A stretch of DNA of 64,000 nt from Hoplostethus atlanticus (lineage: Eukaryota > Chordata > Actinopteri > Trachichthyiformes > Trachichthyidae): NCBI GenBank assembly GCA_034670405.1, contig JAXDDX010000117.1:806001-870000 (forward strand). Reading direction: 5' to 3'. The notes beneath the pieces are model-generated. The model was given only the letters and a program-made list of their open reading frames with translations. It was not told where the DNA came from and ran no database searches. The first letter of the stretch is position 1; every line of letters begins with the position of its first letter. The position numbers and the translations under genes are program-made. This document shows, one piece after another, positions 23,257 through 34,630 of this stretch.

Positions 23257-26200
23257 GATATATTACAAATATTAAATTGATAATGGTCACTCCAGTTATG
23301 TAAAACCGTAAAATCAGATTTTTAAAAATTCCAGTGTAGCTGCAGGCGGTGATTGAAGGGGTCCAAGCACACCTTGAAAAAGAGAAAACATTCACAACAC
23401 AGTAGGTAGGCTAATTATTTTATTCAACTATTTCACAAGGTTTCTTGAAACTTTCAAGAGTGTCTCTGACTTCCGACATGAACCAAATGTACAAACAAAA
23501 AATTCTCCATCAATTCCTCGTGGTCTTGATTGTGTGCCTGAAGAAGTTTTTCCTCGACTTCCTTTTGGCGTGTCAATCCCAACATGAGATAGGGAGGTTC
23601 TTTTACATTTCCCTTCAGCCGGTGGAGGTGGTTTTTTTACCCACTCAGCTCCCAGGAGTGCGCTCTTGCCATGGTCTACAAGACAAAAACAGTTTAAAGT
23701 CCCTGTGTTATATTGGTAAGATAGGCTGGTTAAAATACAATAGCAAAAATATTTTTAAGATGTGGCTCAATGGCCAGAGGTTTAAAACCACTTTAACCAA
23801 ATAACACACATTCTGTTGACCACAACACATTGCACAGGAATTCATTAGCAGGATACAAACAAACTCTACAACCATGGTATCTGGTTATTTTAGACTAGAC
23901 TATTGTCCTCTCCTCTCCTCTCCTCTCCCTTCCCCACCATCTAGAGACCTACATCAACTACTACTACAGCGCCATTAGTGAAGAGAAACGGTGCATATCA
24001 GTGAACTAGTTACGTTAACGTTAGTAGGCTACTACCACACTCTAGTAAAGACTTTTATCTCGTAACGTTGAGCACAAATCAACCGAATTATGTTACAAAT
24101 GTAAAGTACGAGTACGAGGAAATGCACCATAATGCCATTGTAAATCACAAGCTTATGTTAGCTAACTCGCTAACCTCTATGGGAAATTATAGTAGTAAGC
24201 TAATAGGCTAGCAGCCGGATCCGTAAATGCATTTATTTACAAAGCGTTTATTCTGAAAACAAATGTGAAAGCATTATCAGTGTTATTGTAATATTATTAA
24301 TATAAAAACTGATGACATAAAAGTAGTATTAGACTACGTTACTTACATGTGTAGTCGTTTGGGCCTTTGCTGCTTCGCTTCGGTGTCCCCCACTAGCTTG
24401 AAGCATGGCCAAGAAAGCGGTGGCAACCGGCAGTGCAGTAGTGCCGTTGACTTACGAAAGTCGGAACAAACTTTTAAATTAGGCCTTGTAGATCTAATAT
24501 GAGTGAAGATTCAGCAACTGGATAGCTTATTTCTCGCCTCAAAATTGTTCAGAAACAGATTTTGGTGGACTGCTAAGGTGAAATAAGTGAAAGTTTACGT
24601 ACTTCATACAACGGAACCCCACTACTCATGCTCAACCCCCATTGGCTCACAGAAGGGTACTGAGAGTGGAGGTCTCAAACCCCATTGGCTCACAGAACTA
24701 GGGTGATGAGAGTGGAGTGGCCAGTGGCCACGAAAAGTTCAGCCATGGCCAACCTTTCTCGGCCGACAAGCTCATTGACCTTGTTGATGGTTATTGTTTG
24801 TGTTTACTTTATTTTGCAATTGACCTGTATCTTTTATTGGGTAAGGTTAGAAGTTAGGGAAGGAATGCAAGTGAATGGTGTAGAGAAAAGTGGAAAAGGG
24901 TAGTCCTTACATTTCGTTATATAATTGTGTGCATGCAGGATCGTGGACAACATGCCTGTCACATGGTGCTATGATGTTGAAGATGGTCAGAAGTTTTGTA
25001 ATCCCGGCTTCCCTATTGGCTGTTACGTCACGGAGACGGGACGAGCCAAAGATGCCTGCGTGGTCAATGTGAGTGGGAGACACGCACAAACACACACGGC
25101 TGGGAAGATTACCAGCTCACTGTAATCTGCTCTAAATTACTGATTACCTGCTTCAAGTTCTAATCAATAACAAAATTGACTGGATTGCTTGCTTACATAA
25201 TCACTGCTGGCTCTAATTCTAATATTCAGTCTAATATTTCATACACATCAACCCCCTACACACACACACACTTTCTGTATTTTTCATGTGCATTTCAGTC
25301 TATTCCATTATTGCTAATGAAAAGAAGAGAGATTGTTGCTACGATTGCCCCCTTATATATAGGGGTCAGGGCAGCCATTCCCAAATTTTCTAGTCAGGCC
25401 CCCCTTGGGTAAATAGAAATATTTTGCACCCCGCTCCCCACCTAGCTTGGTAGAATGTATTGTAATCAATACATATTTGCAAAAACATTTCTGTCTAAAA
25501 ATAATGATGCAACTATAGTTCAACTAGTTCACACCATTGTATTGTATTGAACATACAAAATAAGTGCAATTGATATGGCAAATGATCCTCACAGTGAAGT
25601 AATGCATTTTAAAACTATTAATAACATTTATGTACTCCTGTTTAAATTCACATTTTATGTGTGTGATATGTATTATAAAAGCATTATATCCTATGACAAT
25701 ATGGGAAAATTACACGGACTCAAAATGCCAAGGATACAATGTCCAAAAATAAAGTAGAACCTATTCTATTATTCCTAGCTGCGGTATTCTGTGTAAACTC
25801 TTAAATACCCACATTATGTGCTGTGAAAAGTATTTGATGGGGGGACGTCAGAAAAAAAAAATATGAAAAGGCGATGCATTATTCGGCTTGTTTTCTTACC
25901 TCCTGTGAAATGCACCCCCTCTTATCTAAGGCCAGGTGAGGTTTCACAAGCATGAAATCATCATCTAAACCAGGGGTGTCAAACCATGTGCCATGGAGGG
26001 CCGAGAGTATGCAGGTTTTCGTTCCAACCCAAGAATACAGCAGGTGATTTCACTGATTACCACACCTTCAACCAGAGAGGAGGGACTAATCAGTGAAATC
26101 ACCTGGTGTAGTGTTCGGTTGGAATGAAAACCTGCATACTCTCGGCCCTCCATGGCACACGGTTTGACATCCCTGATCTAAACACTTCGCTTGGGAAACC

Positions 26201-29200
26201 CTGGGTTCGGATCACATAACGTCATCACATCTTTTTTTACCTAAATTACTTCAGTCTGTTCCATATTTCCATTTGCTTTAGTAAAGTTGGTTCATACTTC
26301 CAAATGCTTTAACCTCTCTGCCACGATAGAAATGCACAGAATTTATGCAGACAATGACGATCGCTGTGTTCCTGCTAAAAGCGCCATTACGCTGTGCTAT
26401 ACTGGAAATGCTTGGGAAGTTGTGTGTGAATAAATTAAAATGAATTAGACAAGAACTGAATGTAAACTTTGAGATTTCATTTTCAGCTGTAGAGAACAAA
26501 TTTCCTTATTCAACTTAAGCATAGTGAACAAATCTAAATCTGTTCTTGTTTCTTTATTGAATGTCTCTCACAGTACCTATTTCTATATATAAAATGGTAT
26601 TGAAAATGGGTAGTGTGACATTTCTATGAAAAATGTATTAATTTGGCCAGTAAAAATGATTCTCAGCAAGTAATTTTGCTCCTCAAGTATGTATGATTTC
26701 ACCTCTAGAACCTCTCAGTGGGGAACGTTTGCACTGAAAGACTGTCAACCTCAGAGAGTCCGGCTTTGGCTAAGGACTTCCTTAACTGGAGTTATGCTTT
26801 CTGCTTTGCCCTGTTTATGTGTTGGGTCTTGTTTTTCAGTCTGACTTCAATGACAAGGACACGTTCTACATCTTTAACCACGTGGAAATCACCATCCACT
26901 ACCACATTGTTGAGAACGAGCAACTTGGAGCGCGTCTGGTTGCTGCCAAGATGGAACCCAAGAGGTAACCAATGAGATTCCTAGCTAGTACTCACTCATC
27001 CAGTCAAAATATGGACGCCAAGATCCAGCCCATTAAATCTGTTCCTTATGTTTGGTTGTTACTCAGTTAAATACATGATAAAGATGGTAACAAGAAGCTG
27101 AATGCTGTATACTGGCCAATGTCTAGGTACTGGTAGAATGATGGCTAACTGGCTAATGTTGCTACAGCCTCTCTTTATGCCTTACATTATGCATTACAAA
27201 GTCATTCTCAACAGTTTGCTGACAGTGGAGACAATAGTTAAAATCAAAGCTCTGTTTCCATGTCAATATAACAACAACATAAAATGTCCCAAAAACTTTC
27301 CATCAGCTGTGCTGAAGTTAATAAATCAGCTTCCTGAATATAAAAAAAAAATCATTGCCACATGGCTAGAACTGTACATAGGTGTACCAAGGTTCATGCA
27401 AATCGGACTTACAGTGTTGGAGTTATGGTCTTGGAGATTTTCAAATTTGGATCTTCAATTGTTGCACCACCATCTGGCCAATTGGGGTCATATTTCTTCG
27501 GAAGCAGTTGCACATTAATATCCATTAGCTTGCTTAATTTCATGTCTCTACGATGTACCATCTCACGGCACTTTGCGAAAGATTAAAACGGCACAAGAAC
27601 AACCCCTAATAATAGATTAATACAAAAACAATAAGGGTTCTGCTCTACGGGCTTAAACCCTTAACTATGAGATGAAGACAAAAGTGTGACCTGCTATATT
27701 TTGTAGCGTGTTGTGCTTTGTTATGAACGATGAGACTATTTGGTCAATTCTGAAAATTGACAATTATTAAAATTATTCTTAGTAATTAATATCTTATTAA
27801 TGAACACTCGTGGGGCACCACCAGTTTACACTGGAATAGTCTCTCTATAATGATATCAGTCTAATAATCAAAAGAAGTGAGCTCTAGATTTCAGTGATTT
27901 TCTACCTTCATATCCAGGATATATCAATAACACACAATAGTCAGTTCTTTATAAATACAAAGATTTATTAACTGATTAAACACAAAGAATAATGATAGAT
28001 AAATGTATGTACAATATGTACAACAAAGTTAAATGAAATGAGGGAAGGTAATATTGGCAAATGGTATGGCAAGTAACAGTGGCAAAGAATATAGCAAATA
28101 GCAATTGCAAGGAAGTTGGCACCGACAAAACGACCTGAGCTGAAATATGTCTAATTGTGGACAATGTGGCAACAGCAAAAGATGGCTTGGAGGACAGCTG
28201 ACAGTTTCTGGGAGACTTGGGACAGAAGGACAGAGAATAGTGGAGAGAGAGAGAGAGAGAGAGAGTATTCTAACCTCACTTTCACAGTTCAACACTGCCT
28301 TTGCATCACCCGGGCATGCAACAAGAAAGTTGGTTACCGTCTGGTTTGCAGGATGTCAGCGGCGTCCTCGTCTCCGTAGTAACCGTAGCGCAGTCGCAGT
28401 GGTCAGGTAAACACACGCACGTGTTGGTCTGGACCAGTCGACGTCAGGAGGGCCGTTGTGGAGTGCGGTCCGGGGGCCGTTGTTCGTCGGAGTCGTCGTG
28501 CCAACAGTTCACCTCAGTGGATATAGAGGGATAGGTCGATGTGTTGACTCACGTCGTTCAGGAAGCAGAGTAGAGGGGTCATTCCGTGTCAAATCACCCA
28601 AAATAACAGACATTTTAAACCCGACCATCTCAGAATCTGATGAAACTTGGTGTACTTGTTGGTTGGGATCCCACAACACCAAATCTCAAATTTCAGGTCA
28701 GTCGGACCAGTGGTTTGGGAGATACGGACCCCCAAAGTTTGAGATTTTGTGCAAAATGGGGCATGGCCGCCAACCTTTGAACCCTCATATCTCAGGAACT
28801 ACTGGGCCAATCTTCAAAAAATTGGTAGCGTTGGAAAGGGAAGAGATTCAAAATTCAAAATCTGTCATTATTTTTCAGATTCGAGTATATTGTGGTACGT
28901 TGACCTCTTGACCTTTGCTATGACCTTAAAATTGACCTTGTGGATCACATGACCTTGAGATTACCTTTCCTGGAATTTAATCACCCACATGTTAACTAAA
29001 ATATACAGAAGTTTCAGAGGTGTAATATTTTTTGTTTAGCAGCAATACAGATTCAAAAAATGCATACCCACAGAGATGATTGATAAAATGCACTATAATG
29101 TATATTTTCTACATGCATAGATTCCTCTCATGACCAAAACCCATCTTGGGAGTCAAAATCCACCTGACATGACAAGGAATGCTTGAAGGATATGAAAAGT

Positions 29201-32200
29201 TTACCTGGGAAATTGTGAATTTAGTCCAACCATATATCTTTGTATATTCTGTATATTAATTTTGCATTTGTATTGTACATATGTTCGCTGTTACATACTA
29301 ACGATGTTAAGTGTAATATGAACTATTTCAAGCTACTGAAGGACAATGAAAACAGGTAAAATATTGCCTATTGTATCCTTTCAGTATAAATAAAAGATTA
29401 ATAATAAAAAATAAAAAAATAAAACAAATTTGACAGAGATTCCAAATCTGTCATTATTTGTCTGATTCGGGGTACGTTGACCTCTTGACCTTTGCTATGA
29501 CCTTGAACTTGACCTTGTGGATCACGAGACCTTGAGATGACCTTTCCTGAAATTCAATCTCCCACATGTTAACTAAAACATATAAAAGTTTCAGAGGTGT
29601 AATATTCTTTATTTAGCAGCAATAATTGGTAATTTGTATTTGGTCGTTTCAAATTCATTCATAGTCCTTTCAATGGTAAAGGGTGACAAAGTCAATATTT
29701 GCACACGCTCTTGGTAGGATTCTGACCCTTGAATTTCTCTTTTAGCTCCTCCAACACTTTCCTGAATAACTGAAGGTCCAATTTTTCTGATGAGTCAAGG
29801 TTACTTTCAGCAGAATCAAGTGGGACATCATAGACTTGTTCAAGCTGTTGTTTCAATGTTACTGTAGCTGATGCTAGTTTTTGCTGTCCTTTCATTCGTT
29901 TACTGGAAGATGCTAGTGAATGGAGTTTAACAGGAGTTTCACCTAAACTTGATAGGGTAGAATTCAAATCGAAGTCCTTTGCTGGGGAAACAACAACCGG
30001 AGGTTCGAGTGGGATGTCATCATCAACCTCTCCCATACTCCCACCCATACTACAGCTCTCCTCTGCAGGGGCTTTGATCTTTGATTTCTGAAGGCTAATC
30101 AGACAGTCACAGCACAATTTTTCTCCTGGCACTCTTTGGAGGATTCACTAAGCCTTTGTAAGTGTCCATGCTAACAATTCGTAAAGATCTAGTGCGTGCT
30201 TTCTTGGGATGACGGTTAAAAGGGATCACAACACTTTTTCCGCAATGTTGAAAACTTGGTTAAAAGTTCTTGTTCATGATGTCAACAGATGTTCCTGATG
30301 TCTCGTGTTTTGGCCCCACTTCGAAGAATAAGGAGTTCAACTTCTTCAGTTTTCCATACACTTCGCAAGGACTTCTTTCTGGTATGATGGTGTTGATGGC
30401 AAACATTTTCAGGAGAGTAAAAGCTGCAGTTACCCCTTGAAGATTTTTAAGTATCAACCACCTCATTTAAACCCATTGGCAAGGCTATATGACATGATAT
30501 ATATGATATAATGACTTACTTACATATCAACATTTGCCATTGTGTCCAACTTGAAAGCTTCAGATTTTCAAAGAAATGCAGATCAAGAAACTTCTTTGTC
30601 TTAAATTTTTAAATGCCATGTGCTCAATGGGGATGGGGATTTCCCAGGGCTGCTTGAACTGAATACTGAAACGTGATTGGTCAGTTCTTTCACAATATAA
30701 GGCCCACAATGACGTAAGAATAGGCCTACCGAGTTTGTCTATGACGTGACAATCGGCACCCAGCGTTTGTCTCTGACATGACAATCACCACATTCCCATG
30801 TACAACGTTATAAGATATTTATATTTAATATATATTTATAAGATAAGATTTTTTATTATTAATCTTTTATTTATACTGAAAGGATACAATAGGCAATATT
30901 TTACCTGTTTTCATTGTCTTTCAGTAGCTTGAAATAGTTCATATTACACTTAACATCATTAGTATGTAACAGCGAACATATGTACAATACAAATGCAAAA
31001 TTAATATACAGAACATACAAAGATATATGGTTGGACTAAATTCACAATTTCCCAGGTAAACTTTTCATATCCTTCAAGCATTCCTTGTCAGGTGGATTTT
31101 GACTCCCAAGATGGGTTTTGGTCATGAGAGGAATCTATGCATGTAGAAAATATACATTATAATGCATTTTATCAATCATCTCTGTGGGTATGCATTTTTT
31201 GAATCTGTATTGCTGCTAAACAAAAAATATTACACCTCTGAAACTTCTGTATATTTTAGTTAACATGTGGGTGATTAAATTCCAGGAAAGGTAATCTCAA
31301 GGTCATGTGATCCACAAGGTCAATTTTAAGGTCATAGCAAAGGTCAAGAGGTCAACGTACCACAATATACTCGAATCTGAAAAATAATGACAGATTTTGA
31401 ATTTTGAATCTCTTCCCTTTCCAACGCTACCAATTTTTTGAAGATTGGCCCAGTAGTTCCTGAGATATGAGGGTTCAAAGGTTGGCGGCCATGCCCCTTT
31501 TTGCACAAAATCTCAAACTTTGGGGGTCCGTATCTCCCAAATCACTGGTCGGATTGGCCTAAAATTTGAGATTTGGTGTTGTGGGATCCAAATCAACAAG
31601 AATACCAAATTTCATCAAAATCTGAGGTGGTCGGGTTTAACTCTTTGGGTGATTTGACAAGGAATAACCCAGAGTAGCAGCTGGCTTCTGACGTGGTTTC
31701 GTAGTCTTCTGGATCAGGTTGAGTGAACTCAATCGGCCGTCTCGGCAAGATTCACTCTAGAGCTGGTCTGGTACTTGAGCTGAGAGAAGAGCTTTGAGCC
31801 AGGTTCAAACTTGGTTACAGGACGGGCTGCGGGACGGTTGAGTTGAGTTTCTTGATGTTCCTTTATGTTTCTTGATGTCTTTCTGCCTGAGTTTTTGCCC
31901 GTCCGCCCGTTGCAGGAGTTGTCCTCCTTTGTTCGTTCGAGTTTGTGAGATTTCGTGTGTGTGCTGAGCCGAGCCCAAGGGTCAAGGGCTGACAGGCTTT
32001 TATGGTATGTCAGGAGTGGTAGGTGTTTCCCTCATTTGCATGCATCAGATTTACAACTTGATGACTGGTGATCACCATCCCCTAAAACTGCATTTCCAGC
32101 TCAGGTTTGGAAAACATCATTTTTTGGGTTTGTATGACAAATGGGTTTGTATGACACCAAACATCACTGTCTTACCACAAAATACTGGCGAGTAAACCAA

Positions 32201-33145
32201 AAGTCCTGGTAACACATTCTGTGTGGCTTGAATAACCAAGATACTACATTGGGGAAGGGCAAATCTGAAGTTCAAATCTAATAAAACATATACAGAAAGC
32301 ACATTTTTGCAATACATTCCAGAGTTTCTTTGTTCACTCATTCTGTGTCTCCCTTGGAAGGCAGATTAGGTACATTTCCCCGGCCCTTATCATCGGTCCC
32401 ATCTGCTAATGGCACCAGAGCGGGCTAGTCGAACCTGCAAAGTGTTACTTTTTGGCAGCTTTATGGGGGAAATCCACCTTTTGCTGCAAAGGGGGTTCCT
32501 GGGAGCACAGCAGGGGTCTTGACCTCATAGGAAGACCCTGGGAGAGGAATGTGTTAGTCTTTGGGTGTTGCTGTGTATTTTGTATGGTCCGAAGAGGGGG
32601 GGGAGGCCGATGTCTCCTGCATACACTACAATTTTATCTGCTTAGCCCCACATCTCCATGTCTATCTACCCTTTTTTCTTTTTTGTTTTGCTTTGTTCTG
32701 AAACACTTTTTTTTTCCGCCTCTTCCATCTACTCCCCTTCTCTCTGTCCAGTTATAAACACACCAATGTAGCGTCTCCAGATTGTACAGGAGGGCCGATG
32801 TTCCTCAACAACAAATACACTGGAGAGATCAAGATCCCATACACATACTCTGTCAGCTTTGTGGTACGTACGCTAATCTCTTTTTGTGTGTCTGTGTGTT
32901 TAATGGTTTTCCTTCTGTCACCTGTTTTTTTGTTTTTGTTTTGTTTTTGTTTTGTTTTTTTGTTTTTTACATGGCAAGTAACTAAATTGTTTGAATTTAA
33001 TCAGCTAAGTGTATGAAAATGTGTATATAGTAATGTTTTTGTGTGGGTGTATAGGAGGATAAGAACATTCGCTGGGCATCTCGATGGGACTACATCCTAG
33101 AGTCCATGCCTCACACCAACATCCAGTGGTTCAGGTAAGATTCAG

Positions 33146-33194
<49 letters not shown>

Positions 33195-34598
33195 GTATGT
33201 TTTCTCTCCTATGTTTCCAGTATAATGAATTCATTGGTGATCGTGTTGTTCCTGTCTGGTATGGTGGCTATGATCATGTTGAGGACTCTACATAAAGACA
33301 TCGCCAGATACAACCAGATGGACTCTGTGGTAGGAATCTATTTCTTTCTGGCTACCTGTCTGGCCAGTGTCCAAAATTAACTTTTTGGTTCACCTGCCGA
33401 GGAAAGTTCTATAGCCTGTTTTGCCGGTGCCTGAAGCACCCCCTATTGATCAATTTATACATTACTTTGTAGAATAGTTTATTGAAGCCTGGAGTTATAT
33501 ACCATTTTGCAAACCTGCCAACCTGCACGCATTTTGTGTACCAACCACGCAATTCTTGGTCAAAATACGCAGGTACGAAATGCCAGCTGAAACTACGCAA
33601 ATGAAAAGAACAAAAAATAAATAAATATATATATATATATATATAATAATTTAATTACAGAAAACAATCAATCAATACAAAACGATACCGTACATGTATT
33701 CGGTATTTAAATTACATCCCTCTTGTGCTTCTGTAACGTTAGCCCCTCCCTAGTCTTGGAAACCCGACTCGAGCGAGTTCTGCTGAGTTCTGGCATACAG
33801 GCTGGGCACGAGACTAGCCCCTCCCCGACCCAAATCTTCTCACTCACAAACACCCACTGATGCGGTAAGTTAACGCATCACGTTACCGTAACGTTACTTT
33901 GTCATCGACCGAGGCGTACGTTGCATTGCATTGCTGAGGTAAAATGGGAAGTGGGGGAGTAATAATCAAGCACAAAAATATTTTAAATGTGACCGTAATG
34001 TTAACATCATATGAAACATTGCTAAACATGTTCGGTAACTTTGTTGTTCGCTAGTTAGTCGTAGCTCGCATACGACGTGATTAGCCTCGTTACGAGACTT
34101 AAGGCTACGGTGTGATAAACTGATAACGTAGCAAATAATTCCTATTATTGCAGCCAGTCACCCGACCAGCCTTGCAGGTAGAGATACTAGTCATCATGAT
34201 GTCCGATGACGACGAGGATACTGACACTGAGAGAGAGAGCAGCAGACCTAACGTTACTAAAAAGAAGCGAGTGCATGCGCCCCAGAAGTTCCTCGCTAAA
34301 TATCAGGAGCAATGGCCGTGTCTCCGCCCCTCAAAAATGCCTCACCATGCATTTTGCACATTGTGCAATTATGATGTTGACATCAGCCACCAAGGAGCTT
34401 CAGGTAATAATTTAGCTAAAACCTACATACATTCCTAGATAGTTTGTCAATTGAATACCATTTTTTCATTATATGATATGTGTGCTTATATAAGCTGATA
34501 ATCATAAGTGAATTGCATTGAATTATTTAATTATTAAATAAAAATGGAAATCACGCCCAGAAACTTTTATTCATAATTGACAATGTTTTACATCGCAT

Positions 34599-34630
<32 letters not shown>

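Larger units (their letters stand above)
28576..31670. mobile_element. 3.1-kb fold-back (long inverted repeat) element, family not recognised
   Basis: The left arm (about 28576-29410) and right arm (about 30846-31670) are reverse complements. Tips read GGGTCATTCC and GGAATAACCC. AGAGTAG occurs just outside both tips (28567-28573, 31671-31677), consistent with a target duplication of 7 bp or more. A third, partial copy of the arm interior lies at about 29437-29636 in left-arm orientation. The centre (29640-30840) has decayed - strand coding pieces and a motif-rich stretch. The size and arms suggest a DNA transposon; no superfamily could be assigned. It sits in tm9sf2 intron 6. Confidence 0.85.

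Noticed and set aside
23071-23395. Open frames through the CA repeat
   Set aside because: The open frames come from the dinucleotide repeat (Thr-His / Val-Cys runs) and are not genes.
27102-27586. 138-codon open frame in tm9sf2 intron 6
   Set aside because: No motif and no splice context; composition is like the surrounding intron.
28456-28952. Open frames in the fold-back left arm (151 and 67 codons)
   Set aside because: They are repeated in the right arm, change frame at each indel and have no domain; they look like chance frames in a repeat.
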